Source: Desulfobacterales bacterium (GTDB taxonomy: Bacteria; Desulfobacterota; Desulfobacteria; Desulfobacterales; JAHEIW01). Taken from it: a DNA stretch of 44,074 nucleotides. This document shows, in pieces, positions 33,391 through 42,772 of the stretch; the first letter of the stretch is position 1, and each line of letters begins with the position of its first letter. The position numbers and the translations under genes were made by a program. The notes beneath the pieces were generated by a model. It did not search any database. It was not told the DNA's origin and was given only the letters and a program-made list of their open reading frames with translations. Location of the stretch: NCBI GenBank assembly GCA_030145015.1, contig JAQYWI010000022.1:1-44074 (forward strand), read 5' to 3'.

Positions 33391-34539
33391 ATGAAAAATT
33401 TAGTCAATCTTTTAATCCTCATTTGCATCGTCTTCTTGCTGGGCGGATGCGACCAGAAATTTGCAATTGTGCCTTCCGGCAAAACAATAAAGGTTGGCAT
33501 CATTGCACCATTTAGCGGCTCCGATCATGCCAAAGGAAAGGAAGGTCTAAAAGGGATGCAAGTCGCTATGCAATTGCAGCCTTATCTTCAAAATGGCGAT
33601 CGCATCGAGTTGGTTGCGGAAAATGATAAAGACGATCCAGCTTTGACTGTCAAGTTGCTAAAGAAATTGATCAAGGAGGTTAAGGTATCAGCAATAATCA
33701 CATTTTCAAGCACCAGCCCGGTTTTGGCAATGGCAAAAGTTGCCGATGAATATAGAACACCCATTCTGGCGGCCCTCGCCACTCATCCGGATACCACCAA
33801 GCACAATGGTTTTATCAGTCAGCTTTGTTTTGACGATGATTTTCAGGGGACCGTTGCGGCTGTGTTTGTCAGGGACGATCTGCTAATCGACAAAGTTGCC
33901 GTATTCAATAACCCGACCAGCGTCTATTCTGGCCATCTGGCTGCTAAATTTGAAAGTAAGTTCAAATCCATCGGCGGTGAGATTACAGATACGGTTTCTT
34001 TAACTGAAGAAACCGGAGACTTATCTAAAGTTATTAAAAGCATGCACGATCATACCCCGGAGCTGCTTTATCTTCCCATAAGCGTAAAAGATGTGATCCG
34101 CATTAACAGAGAGGTCCGGAAGCTGCGCTGGAATTCCAAAATGATGGGAAGCGATGGATTAATATCGACAATGCTCTCTCAGCACAAAGAAGAAATAGAC
34201 CTTGTAGATGGCATGCTGGCTACTGATTTTTTCGCCCACGGTATGCCGTTAAACCCTTTCGGGAAGCGGGCAAGAGATAAGTATTTGGAGAAGTATAAGA
34301 GCACGCCAACGGTTTATGCGGCCCTTGGCGTTGAAGCATATTCGATTTTGCTCAATGCAATGAACCGCTGCAACGATCCCGCAGACCGGGAATGCATCAA
34401 CAAGCAAATTCGTTCAACTGCCAATTTTGCAGGTCTTATCGGTAACATTACCATCGGGCCAAACGGCAAGACCCAGCGCCCGCTTACGATTAACTCCATT
34501 CAGGGCGGCCGATCGAAATTTATCTTCAAAGTCTATTAG
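33391..34539 (+). CDS. periplasmic-binding lipoprotein, branched-chain amino acid type (Peripla_BP_6)
   Basis: A 382-residue type I periplasmic binding protein. A lipoprotein signal with lipobox LLGGC (Cys20) anchors it to a membrane outside the cytoplasm. The mature start IKVGIIAPFSGSDHAKGKEGLKGMQVA is typical of LivK-like ligand-binding proteins. Then come the FSSTSPVLAMAKVADEY and VAVFNNPTSVYS segments. No ABC permease or ATPase genes follow, so it may act as a sensor domain partner rather than a transporter component. It lies 7 bp after the DUF389 gene and is probably co-transcribed with it. Confidence 0.87.
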   Translation: MKNLVNLLILICIVFLLGGCDQKFAIVPSGKTIKVGIIAPFSGSDHAKGKEGLKGMQVAMQLQPYLQNGDRIELVAENDKDDPALTVKLLKKLIKEVKVSAIITFSSTSPVLAMAKVADEYRTPILAALATHPDTTKHNGFISQLCFDDDFQGTVAAVFVRDDLLIDKVAVFNNPTSVYSGHLAAKFESKFKSIGGEITDTVSLTEETGDLSKVIKSMHDHTPELLYLPISVKDVIRINREVRKLRWNSKMMGSDGLISTMLSQHKEEIDLVDGMLATDFFAHGMPLNPFGKRARDKYLEKYKSTPTVYAALGVEAYSILLNAMNRCNDPADRECINKQIRSTANFAGLIGNITIGPNGKTQRPLTINSIQGGRSKFIFKVY

Positions 34540-34711
34540 TCCTCATGATAAACAACTCTGTCAATAGCCTATTTGATATACAACTTGCACAAAACTAACA
34601 AAACCGGTCCGCCAATGATAAATCGATACATGCTTTAATAAATTCATTTGCGAGTTTGTGGATTGCATTTGCGATTCCTCACGCTTTGAATGTGTATTGG
34701 ACGGGGAAAAA

Positions 34712-36145
34712 TTAAGCGTTATCCACCCAGCCATCCCTGGAAGATTGGAGCGGTAAGGGTTGTTGAACCAACCATCCCCTCAACCGTAATAGCCAGTGTC
34801 GAGGGCTTCGCATTTTGTGGCGGGCCGACAGTATTTGAGAAAGGAGCCGTTCGTCTATCACGATATTTCCGTAGACCTCCATGTTGAACGTCTCAATTAT
34901 CATTTCAATCTCTTCTTTAAGCTCCGGAAAGTGATGGCTAAGTCTACTTCCAAATTCAATGGGCGTTTGGCCCAAAACCGCAGACACTCCGCTCCGGCGC
35001 CCCCAGCGAAGCATACCGGCATATACTGCTGCAGCGCTGTCGATCTTTTTGAATAGGAATAGCAATCCATTCCAGACACATAGACAGATAACCCCGATCA
35101 TCGAAAGCAACTCAGATATCAGACCCATGGGCTGATGTTTGGATTTATTCATCGTATTTCTTTGCAAAAGCCAGCGCACCAATAAATAAATCAAATAGCC
35201 GCAGAGACCCAGGGCTATCAACCCGATTCCGCCAAGCAGGATCCAGCCAAGGACCGGCGCCCCCCCGATTTCGGCGTCCGGATATAGTTGATTTCCATTT
35301 GAACTACTGGTGATTTGAACCCCGCTGCCTCTTCCGTATCCTCCAATTGACAACAAGAAGCGGATGAAACTAACCAGGACAGGGCCCATGGGCTCGGTTG
35401 TTTCTTTGAGAACGCTCTGTGTGGAATCGGCCATAAGTGTTAGATATGGCAAGGACAGTACTATTAAAACGGCGCTGCCGATTAACACAAATGAGACAAA
35501 GCCCAGCAGGATGCCGATACTGTGGTAGCCGGGACGAAAAGTTTTCTGAACATCGCTTTGATTCCGGGACAGGCTGATCGCAATCAGACTGAAAGCGAAA
35601 AAGGCGAACAACAGATAGCGGGTCACCGCGTCTTCCAGGCGGATGCCGCCTTTTTCCTGAACCATAAATTTTATCAGAAGCAGCACGAAAAATGCGCCAA
35701 GGCCTTTATCAAATTGGAGGCACACGGGATAATAATTTTGTTGTCTTTTCACCATGGCACGCGCTCCCAGCCAGAACAACAGCAGGCAGACAAAAACCAG
35801 CAGTTGAATAAGCAAGCGTTGCGGCTCATGCAGTTGTTTTAACCAGTCCTCCGTCCAGGAAATGTTGAACAAAGGCATGTGCCGGTAAAAAAACCGATAG
35901 GTGGTCATAAGCCATGCAACAGTGAAACCGGCGATATGAAGTAACAGGGATTGATATATCCGCCAGGTTTTATATCCGGTTATAATGGTGACAAGGGCTG
36001 CCAGGACAAACACAGCCAAGGATTCCAAAAGAGGAAAGGGACGGCTAAGGATTCCAAGGGTCAAAAATAAAACCCAGGCATAGCGCCAGGTGATTTCCAT
36101 TCCGCCGCAGGACAGAACCACAAGGATTTGTTTAGCGGGTTTCAT
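34712..36145 (-). CDS. multi-spanning membrane protein with C-terminal DUF4129-like region (MoxR operon)
   Basis: A 477-residue protein with about eight or nine hydrophobic segments through residue ~370 and a cytoplasmic C-terminal part. The region WGRRSGVSAVLGQTPIEFGSRLSHHFPELKEEIEMIIETFNMEVYG (residues ~390-435) resembles the DUF4129 module found at the end of transglutaminase-like membrane proteins. No transglutaminase catalytic triad was seen, so it appears to be a version without that domain. It overlaps the DUF58 gene upstream as ATGA and belongs to the MoxR/DUF58 operon, a set often linked to envelope protein maturation or stress. Exact role unknown. Confidence 0.75.
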   Translation of the reverse strand: MKPAKQILVVLSCGGMEITWRYAWVLFLTLGILSRPFPLLESLAVFVLAALVTIITGYKTWRIYQSLLLHIAGFTVAWLMTTYRFFYRHMPLFNISWTEDWLKQLHEPQRLLIQLLVFVCLLLFWLGARAMVKRQQNYYPVCLQFDKGLGAFFVLLLIKFMVQEKGGIRLEDAVTRYLLFAFFAFSLIAISLSRNQSDVQKTFRPGYHSIGILLGFVSFVLIGSAVLIVLSLPYLTLMADSTQSVLKETTEPMGPVLVSFIRFLLSIGGYGRGSGVQITSSSNGNQLYPDAEIGGAPVLGWILLGGIGLIALGLCGYLIYLLVRWLLQRNTMNKSKHQPMGLISELLSMIGVICLCVWNGLLFLFKKIDSAAAVYAGMLRWGRRSGVSAVLGQTPIEFGSRLSHHFPELKEEIEMIIETFNMEVYGNIVIDERLLSQILSARHKMRSPRHWLLRLRGWLVQQPLPLQSSRDGWVDNA

Positions 36146-37353
36146 GTCTGACGGCTCCTATCTATGCGGATTTCATCGATGGAATACCGATAAATCCCTT
36201 TTTTCCCCCGCGAGGGTTGCGAGCCTGGATCGCGGCGGTATACCAGAAAAGTGACCGGAATCTGTCGCTTCTGAAAGAATTTCTCCATATCTGAAACAGA
36301 CGGGTCGTCTTCATAGCAAAGATGGACGCAACTGACACCTCGCTGTGATCCCAGGAATTGTTTGATGACCTGTGCTATGGATCCGTTTGGCCTCGTCTGC
36401 ATCCGCGCCAGGGTTTCCAGAATAGCGGGAATCTGCCGTGGGCCGCGGGCTATAGGAGTTACGCATGAATTACCGCCCGTCAGGGTTCCGTTGCCAGCAA
36501 ACCCTACGGCATTTCCCATGCCGTCAAATTTTACTGCCAGGGATGCCACGACCTCCAACGTGTGCTCGAAACACTCTTTTTGATTACTTTTCTCAAAAGA
36601 TCCCACATCGAGGGTGAGCAGAACCTTTTCCTGTTCTGATGGTTCAAAAATCTTTTCCTGGAGCCGGAGATGACGTGCGCTGGCTTTCCAGTGAATATGC
36701 CGGGAGGGCCTGGAGGGTTGGTAGTCACGCGTACCGAGAATATAGATCGAGTCTTGTACGGGGCTTTTGGCGCCGGGCACGCCAAACAAATCCCGCCTCC
36801 GGATGGCAACCGGCCTCAACGAGGCCAGCCGCGGGTAGACAATAATATGGGTGGCGTCTAAGACGCTTTTTTCTTTTTCAAAGAAACCGAGCAAATCGCT
36901 TGTCCGGATACGGGGAGGTCCCACCGGGTATACGCCTCTGCGCAAGGCAACAAAATCCTGGTGAAATTTAACGGTTTGGTGCCACAAAACAAAGGCCGCT
37001 TGCCAAGTGTTGGCTCCACTATCCCCCTCAGGCTTCAGCGCACCGCTAAACGGCCAGCTGATTCTGAGGCAGACCGGAAGCCACTTGCCATTTTCAACCG
37101 TCGTTGCCAGGGTGACGGAATCTCCGGGGAAAACCCGCCTGGTGTCGACGACGCTGTCACACCGGATGCGGGCAGGACTCATACTGCACCAGGCTTTCGC
37201 CCCGACCACCACGACAAGGATGAGAATCGCCAGCAGGGATAAGTCCTTTTGACGGTATAGCAGGGCGACGAAAAGAAAAATGCCCACAAATAGGAGCACT
37301 AACAGAGACTTGAAAAGGGTGGGCTCGCGACTTTCCTGGTAATCGACGGTCAT
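36142..37353 (-). CDS. DUF58 domain protein (vWA-like partner of MoxR)
   Basis: A 403-residue protein with two N-terminal membrane helices (residues ~14-55). A beta-rich stretch and the DUF58 signature GTRDYQPSRPSRHIHWKASARHLRL, followed by LLTLDVG, mark the start of a vWA-like domain. DUF58 proteins act with MoxR ATPases, which may remodel or insert metal into partners. It starts 4 bp after the MoxR stop and overlaps the next gene by 4 nt, so all three are one operon. Confidence 0.9.
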   Translation of the reverse strand: MTVDYQESREPTLFKSLLVLLFVGIFLFVALLYRQKDLSLLAILILVVVVGAKAWCSMSPARIRCDSVVDTRRVFPGDSVTLATTVENGKWLPVCLRISWPFSGALKPEGDSGANTWQAAFVLWHQTVKFHQDFVALRRGVYPVGPPRIRTSDLLGFFEKEKSVLDATHIIVYPRLASLRPVAIRRRDLFGVPGAKSPVQDSIYILGTRDYQPSRPSRHIHWKASARHLRLQEKIFEPSEQEKVLLTLDVGSFEKSNQKECFEHTLEVVASLAVKFDGMGNAVGFAGNGTLTGGNSCVTPIARGPRQIPAILETLARMQTRPNGSIAQVIKQFLGSQRGVSCVHLCYEDDPSVSDMEKFFQKRQIPVTFLVYRRDPGSQPSRGKKGIYRYSIDEIRIDRSRQT

Positions 37354-37357
37354 CTGG

Positions 37358-38338
37358 TTATCCTGACGCCACCGGAACCGGTATGCGATTGATCAGTTTT
37401 TCTATAAGATGATCTGTGCTATTTCCCTTTAAACGCTCATCCTCCGAAAGGATCAGTCGATGGGTAAGTACCGGATGAGCTAGATATTTAATATCATCGG
37501 GGAGAACGTATTTACGCCCTCGAAGAGTTGCCAAGGCTTGTCCGGCCCGCATTAGTCCAAGTGAGGCGCGCGGGCTGGCACCGAATTGGATGGCTTCGTC
37601 ATCACGCGTAGCGCAGACGATATCCGCAATGTATTCTCGAATCGGTTGCGAAACGTGGATGCGGCGGCGGGCTTTTTGCAGTTCGGTAATATCTTCAGGT
37701 GTCGCAACAGGCTGCAGCAGCGGGAAGGGATCGATCTCTTGAAATCGCTCCAGTATCCGGATCTCTTCCTTTTTATCAGGATAGCCCAGTTGAGTTTTTA
37801 AAAGAAATCTGTCCAGCTGGGCTTCGGGCAGCGGAAAGGTGCCTTCCAGCTCAATGGGATTCTGGGTTGCCATGACCAAAAAAGGCGCCGGCAGCGGATG
37901 GGTCTTGCCGTCGACGGTCACCTGGCGTTCCTCCATGCATTCGAGCAGGCTTGACTGGGTGCGGGGTATGGTTCGGTTAATCTCGTCGGCCAGCAGAACG
38001 TTGGTTATAACCGGTCCCGGATGGAATGAAAAACGGCTCGTCTTTTGATCATAGACATTAAAGCCGGTAATATCAGCCGGCAAAAGATCCGGCGTAAACT
38101 GAACCCTGTTAAACAAACCCCCAATGCTTTTGGCCAGGGATTTGGCAAGCAGGGTTTTGGCGACACCGGGTACATCTTCCAGCAGGACATGGCCCTCGGC
38201 CAGAAGACCTACCAGCAGGAGTTCGATCGCCTGATCTTTCCCCACAATGACACGCGAAATGTTTTCAATGATTCTGTCGCAGAGTCTGAATTCCACGGTT
38301 TTCACCTTCCAATGGGTAGATGGTTCTGATTGCATCAT
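37358..38338 (-). CDS. MoxR family AAA+ ATPase
   Basis: A 326-residue AAA+ ATPase. Walker A reads EDVPGVAKT, Walker B VLLADEINR, sensor 1 ATQNP and the arginine-finger region EAQLDRF, all standard for MoxR. A C-terminal lid domain follows (ASPRASLGLMRAGQALA). It is a chaperone-like ATPase acting on a partner with a vWA domain, here the DUF58 protein. Two adjacent in-frame ATG codons make the exact start ambiguous by one residue. It is first in the operon. Confidence 0.93.
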   Translation of the reverse strand: MMQSEPSTHWKVKTVEFRLCDRIIENISRVIVGKDQAIELLLVGLLAEGHVLLEDVPGVAKTLLAKSLAKSIGGLFNRVQFTPDLLPADITGFNVYDQKTSRFSFHPGPVITNVLLADEINRTIPRTQSSLLECMEERQVTVDGKTHPLPAPFLVMATQNPIELEGTFPLPEAQLDRFLLKTQLGYPDKKEEIRILERFQEIDPFPLLQPVATPEDITELQKARRRIHVSQPIREYIADIVCATRDDEAIQFGASPRASLGLMRAGQALATLRGRKYVLPDDIKYLAHPVLTHRLILSEDERLKGNSTDHLIEKLINRIPVPVASG

Positions 38339-38534
38339 TCATATGAAATCTCATCCAAAATTGCAAGAAAGTGATTTAAAGATAGGAGCGCTAATTCAGA
38401 GCTGAAAGCTCAGCGAGATTACTTCAAAGCCATGGACGTGGTTATGCAAAGAACCGGAGATGGTGGAATTTGGAAGGGCTGAAAAACTTGCGAAAAGAGC
38501 TGGCGATAGACGCCATTTTAATCCAGGTCTGATT

Positions 38535-39302
38535 TTATTGGGCCAGATAACCGCCATCGGCAACAATGACTGTCCCCGTTGTGTATGTAGAGGCCTGCGA
38601 AGCGAGGAACAGGACGGCGCCGATCATTTCAGACGGCTTTCCGAATCTCCCCATGGGAATCTGTTTTACCAGGCTGGCATAGATTTTTTCAGAAGCCCTG
38701 AGTTCCTCCGTCAAAGGCGTTTCCAGGTAGTGCGGCGCGACGGCATTGACCCGGACTTGGTATCGGGCCCATTCAAGCGCGAGGCTTTTGGTCAGTAAAA
38801 TAACACCCGCTTTTGAAGCGGAGTATGCCGGTGCCCGCGGCACACCCGTTATACCTGCTGTGGTGGCAATGTTGATAATGCTTCCGCCGCCGCCTGTAAT
38901 CATTCCCTTGCCAACGTTTTTGCAGCAAAGGAAGGTTCCGGTCAGATTGATCCCAATGATGGTATCCCATTCCTTTTTGGATAGATCTTCCGTAGCGGTG
39001 TAGCTCAACTGTGAAACACCGGCATTATTGATGAGTATATCCACCTTGCCGTATTCCGATGCAGCCCTTTCGGCCATGGTCTTTACCTGGTCCTCATCGG
39101 TTATATCCGCCTGGACGGCCATCCAGCGGGCACCTGTCTTCTGAACCGCCTCGGCCGTATCCTCCGGGTACTCGATATCAGACAGAACCAGCGCAGCCCC
39201 GTTTTGAGCGAGAGCCAGGGCGATCTCCCGGCCCAGTCCCCGTGCGGCCCCGGTCACCACGGCTGTTTTTCCTTTAAGGCTAAATAATTTCCCAGCTTCC
39301 AT
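38535..39302 (-). CDS. SDR family oxidoreductase
   Basis: A 255-residue classical SDR. TGAARGLG, NNAG, and YSASK (Tyr-x3-Lys) are present, and the C-terminal GTVIVADGG is typical. The start at 39302 is chosen because AGGAGGG lies just upstream; the in-frame ATG at 39323 precedes that site. It stands alone on the minus strand between the MoxR operon and a molybdopterin enzyme gene. A dehydrogenase of a hydroxy compound is likely, substrate unknown. Confidence 0.9.
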   Translation of the reverse strand: MEAGKLFSLKGKTAVVTGAARGLGREIALALAQNGAALVLSDIEYPEDTAEAVQKTGARWMAVQADITDEDQVKTMAERAASEYGKVDILINNAGVSQLSYTATEDLSKKEWDTIIGINLTGTFLCCKNVGKGMITGGGGSIINIATTAGITGVPRAPAYSASKAGVILLTKSLALEWARYQVRVNAVAPHYLETPLTEELRASEKIYASLVKQIPMGRFGKPSEMIGAVLFLASQASTYTTGTVIVADGGYLAQ

Positions 39303-39398
39303 AAATAGCCCTCCTATTGTCATGTCTCACAAAAATGCTACAAAAGTAGTGTGGTATATTTTAGGTCAGTTGAGTTCATTAAATAACACAATGTCTTT

Positions 39399-39512
39399 GG
39401 TTTCAGGTGTCAGGTTTCAGGTGTCGGACAAAATAGCTCGTGGCTGATAGCTCATAAAGGCTGGAAGTCCGGGAAGCCAAATTATTTTCAAGCCTCCCAG
39501 CTTCCCAGCCTT
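39399..39512. repeat. intergenic direct and inverted repeats
   Basis: GGTTTCAGGTGTC occurs twice (39399-39411 and 39413-39425). AAGGCTGG (39457-39464) pairs with CCAGCCTT (39505-39512) around imperfect inner arms, giving a cruciform-like segment. No gene is visible in 39303-39533. Confidence 0.5.
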
Positions 39513-39533
39513 ATAGCTTTATAGCCTGTCCGT

Positions 39534-41582
39534 CTATGCTTTTCGAATCCGGCACTGAAGCGATTTCTGATCCGGGTACCCCATGATGGGTTCCCGGCAG
39601 GCGACATCTGTGAGCAGATTGGCATTGGCATCACCCCCCCACCCATGGGGCGCCAGCACAATCCCCTCGGCCACCCGTTTATCCACGCGGGCCTTCATTT
39701 TGACCCGGCCCCGGTTGGTTTCGACCACAACCGGATCACCGTCCACAATGCCGTACTTCGCGGCCGTTTCAGGCCCGATCTCAGTCAGGGGTTCCGGGGA
39801 AAGTTTCCGAAGCGCCTCGACCTGGTGATGCTGGCTGTGGGTATAATAAAGGTTGCGGTTGCCGACGGAGAGGATCAACGGGTATTTTTCCAGAAATGAT
39901 TTCTCCCCGCGGACCGGACCCCTTTCCGGTTCCAGATACGAAGGGAGCGGATCGAAACCGACCTGTTCCAGCGCATCGCTGTAGATCTCAATCTTTCCTG
40001 AAGGCGTACGAAAAAAACCGTCAGGGTTCGTGTATTTCTTCTCGGCATAAAAATCCCCTTCCGGTTTTTCGTTCAGCAGATAATCAAAAGAAAAACCGCT
40101 CGGCGCGATCATGAAAGAGACAAATTCCTTTTCGGATTTCCACGGAAAACTCTCGCCCAAACCGAGCCGGTTGGCAAGTTCCGTCAGGAACCGCCATTCC
40201 GACCAGCTCTCATGGAGCGGTTCGATGCACTTTTTCCGAAGCATGAGAAAAGGGAGGCAGTGGCAGACGTTGTATGTATAGGCCACGCCCCATTTTTCTA
40301 AATGCGAGCAGGCCGGAAGCACGTAGTGGGCGGCTCGCGCGGTTTCCGTCATAAAAAGATCGTGAACCACTAGAAGGTCGAGTCTTTCAAAGGCCGATTT
40401 GAAGGCATTGCTGTCGGGCATGGATATCAGGGGATTCCCGCCGATGACCATAAAGGCCTTGAGTTTCTCAGGAATACTCTCAGGGATCATCGTCACCACG
40501 CCGTACGGCGCCTTTCGTCCCCAGAGCTCGTAAAAAAGCGGATACTCTTCACCGCCCAAAGGCATGCCTTCCACACTGTAGCCCGGATGCCCGAACCTCG
40601 GCGGCGGACTCGTCACCCAGCCGCCGGGAACGTTGATGTTGCCCGTAATGGTCTGTAGAATCGAAAAAGCGCGGCTGTTCTGTGTGCCGTTGGCGGTCTG
40701 ATCCTGTGTGCAGGTGCCCTGAAAGATACTGGCCCCTTTGGTATTGGCGAAGAGCCTGGCCAGTTCGCGTATATCGTCGGCCGGAATCCAGGTCAATTCC
40801 TCTGCCCATTCGGGCGTGTATGGCTGCACATGGGGCACCAATTTGTCAAAACCGGTTGTATGCCTTTCCACAAATTCACGGTCATAGAGATGCTCTGCAA
40901 TGATTACGTTCATCATCGCCAGGGCCAGGGCGCCGTCCGTGCCGGGTCGAATGCGCAGATACATGTCGGCCTGATCGGCCATGGGGATACGCTTGGGATC
41001 GATCACCACCAGTTTGGCCCCTTTTTTCAGGTTTTTTTTCATAAAAAATTTGAGCGGGAAATCGGACTGGTCGGGATTGTGCCCCCAGAGGATATAGAGG
41101 TTGGAGTTCGGTTCTTCGGTGGGATACCGCCCGAAGGTCATTTGCCGGGTCCGAATGCGCATGCGGTAGCAGATACTTTCCACCGAGAAAAAGTTCGGGG
41201 ATCCGAAACCCGAGCGCACCAGGTGGACCAGGGTGGACATCTCCAGGTTTTCCACGCCGATGGAGCCGCAGAAAAAACCGAAGACCTGCGGGCCGTAATC
41301 GTTTTTAAGTCGGGTCAGTTTCTCAGCGATCTCGTCCAGGGCCTGGCCCCAGGTAATTTCCTCGAATCCGCCATTGCGGCGCTTCAGCGGCTGTTTGAGA
41401 CGGTTGGGGCTGTAAACGACATCAAGGGCTTTGGCTCCTTTTGGGCATAACCGGCCCTTGTTCAGAGGGTGCGATTCCAGCCCCCTGACCTTCACGGCCT
41501 TCCCATCCTCCACCGTCACCTTGGCCCCGCAGCTGTGATAACAGAGCGTGCAATCCGTAAAGATCTCTTTTCCTGCAACCAT
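39534..41582 (-). CDS. molybdopterin-dependent oxidoreductase (Cys-ligated, DMSO-reductase superfamily)
   Basis: A 682-residue Mo/W-bis-MGD enzyme. C11, C14, C18 and C46 form the N-terminal [4Fe-4S] site (CTLCYHSC...RLCPKG), and C138 (SICYRMR) is the likely metal ligand. VIDPKRIPMADQ, GTDGALALAMMNV, a TARAAHYVLPACSHLE region and a C-terminal dinucleotide-binding barrel follow. It belongs to the broad formate-dehydrogenase/polysulfide-reductase/hydratase assemblage; the substrate cannot be assigned. No electron-transfer subunit is adjacent. The fdhD gene lies 55 bp upstream on the same strand, and its product would sulfurate the cofactor of a Cys-ligated enzyme like this one. Confidence 0.9.
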   Translation of the reverse strand: MVAGKEIFTDCTLCYHSCGAKVTVEDGKAVKVRGLESHPLNKGRLCPKGAKALDVVYSPNRLKQPLKRRNGGFEEITWGQALDEIAEKLTRLKNDYGPQVFGFFCGSIGVENLEMSTLVHLVRSGFGSPNFFSVESICYRMRIRTRQMTFGRYPTEEPNSNLYILWGHNPDQSDFPLKFFMKKNLKKGAKLVVIDPKRIPMADQADMYLRIRPGTDGALALAMMNVIIAEHLYDREFVERHTTGFDKLVPHVQPYTPEWAEELTWIPADDIRELARLFANTKGASIFQGTCTQDQTANGTQNSRAFSILQTITGNINVPGGWVTSPPPRFGHPGYSVEGMPLGGEEYPLFYELWGRKAPYGVVTMIPESIPEKLKAFMVIGGNPLISMPDSNAFKSAFERLDLLVVHDLFMTETARAAHYVLPACSHLEKWGVAYTYNVCHCLPFLMLRKKCIEPLHESWSEWRFLTELANRLGLGESFPWKSEKEFVSFMIAPSGFSFDYLLNEKPEGDFYAEKKYTNPDGFFRTPSGKIEIYSDALEQVGFDPLPSYLEPERGPVRGEKSFLEKYPLILSVGNRNLYYTHSQHHQVEALRKLSPEPLTEIGPETAAKYGIVDGDPVVVETNRGRVKMKARVDKRVAEGIVLAPHGWGGDANANLLTDVACREPIMGYPDQKSLQCRIRKA

Positions 41583-41637
41583 AGCGCTATCCTTCCCTTA
41601 ATGATATATTTTTTGAGGTTTGGGAATTCTTATCAAA

Positions 41638-42474
41638 TCAAAAAATGATGCGGTTTTCGCCGCAAACGAATATTAATTCAGATTGCTTATCCGTACATGC
41701 AAGCGTCATGTTAAGGGCCCGGCCCATTTCGGCGGCAAGGGCGGTCGGCCTTGACTTACTGATCATAATCGGCAGATGCGCTCTGGCAGCTTTTTGAACT
41801 AATTCATAACTGATCCTTGAAGATAAAATCAGGATGATGGCTTCGGGCAGCTTCCGATTGATAAAGACTTTCCCGATTGCCTTATCAAGCGCGTTATGCC
41901 GCCCTACATCCTCAGCAAAAGAGATCATCTCCAGCTGATTGTCAAATATCATTGCAGCGTGTGAGCCTCTGGTTCTCTGATAGTACTTCTGATTTTCGGA
42001 AAGCTTGTTGATGCAGTCAAAAACGCGGTTGATTTCAACCTGGAACCCATTTTCTGCCGGAGTTAATATCTGATAAAGGTCCTTGACCATCTCCTTGCCG
42101 CAAATGCCGCAACTGGTCTGGCTGACAAAGCCCCTTCTCTCAAGAAGATCATGAATCTTTTCACGCCGTTCGGGTTTGAGCCGGATATCAATAACATTCG
42201 GGTCCAGATCCCGGCAATATCCGATGGTCGTGAAATCATCCGGAGAGTCCGCAATCCCCTCCCCCAGACAGAACCCGGCTGCGTGAAACAACTCTTCCCC
42301 TGGTGTTCTCATCACCACTGAATAAGGCTTCCCATCGATACGAATCAAAAGGGGTTCCTCTCCGATAAATTCGTGAAGCCGGGTCCGGCAAACCCCGCTT
42401 TCACACCGAATCACTTGATAAGATTCAGTATTCTTTCCTTTACCATTCAATTGTTCCTGCTCCTTGAGAAGCAT
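41638..42474 (-). CDS. fdhD: FdhD-type sulfurtransferase for Mo/W cofactor
   Basis: A 278-residue FdhD homologue, the protein that transfers sulfur from a cysteine desulfurase to the bis-MGD cofactor of formate dehydrogenase-like enzymes. The C-x2-C pair in QTSCGICGKE, the AEDVGRHNALDKAIG motif, and SSRISYELVQKAA are diagnostic. It immediately precedes the Cys-ligated molybdopterin enzyme gene on the same strand, so the two are probably expressed together. Confidence 0.93.
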   Translation of the reverse strand: MLLKEQEQLNGKGKNTESYQVIRCESGVCRTRLHEFIGEEPLLIRIDGKPYSVVMRTPGEELFHAAGFCLGEGIADSPDDFTTIGYCRDLDPNVIDIRLKPERREKIHDLLERRGFVSQTSCGICGKEMVKDLYQILTPAENGFQVEINRVFDCINKLSENQKYYQRTRGSHAAMIFDNQLEMISFAEDVGRHNALDKAIGKVFINRKLPEAIILILSSRISYELVQKAARAHLPIMISKSRPTALAAEMGRALNMTLACTDKQSELIFVCGENRIIF

Positions 42475-42563
42475 GCTATTCAGCTAACGACAGGTTTTAT
42501 ACCGCTTTTCATATTAATGTTCCGAATTACGGAATTGCGGCATAAACGGTTGTACGGTTGTAG

Positions 42564-42595
42564 AAAAAAACGTTTAAATATCGGAACGTTTTTTT
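42564..42595. repeat. 11-bp inverted repeat upstream of fdhD
   Basis: AAAAAAACGTT (42564-42574) is the exact complement of AACGTTTTTTT (42585-42595), with a 10-nt spacer. A/T-rich flanks make it resemble a bidirectional terminator or an operator. Closer to fdhD a smaller palindrome TTCCG-N5-CGGAA lies at 42519-42533. Confidence 0.6.
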
Positions 42596-42772
42596 GACAA
42601 CCACTATATACCTGAACCCTGCATGAAAATTGACGCGAAGATAGCATATTCGCTTTGGTATTTTGATTCAAGAAATTTATGAGATTGATCCACTGACCTG
42701 CCCTAAGTACCGGGGTGAAATGAGAGTAATAAGCGTTATAGAAAATAAATTGGTAGGAACTTTAAGTTAGAC

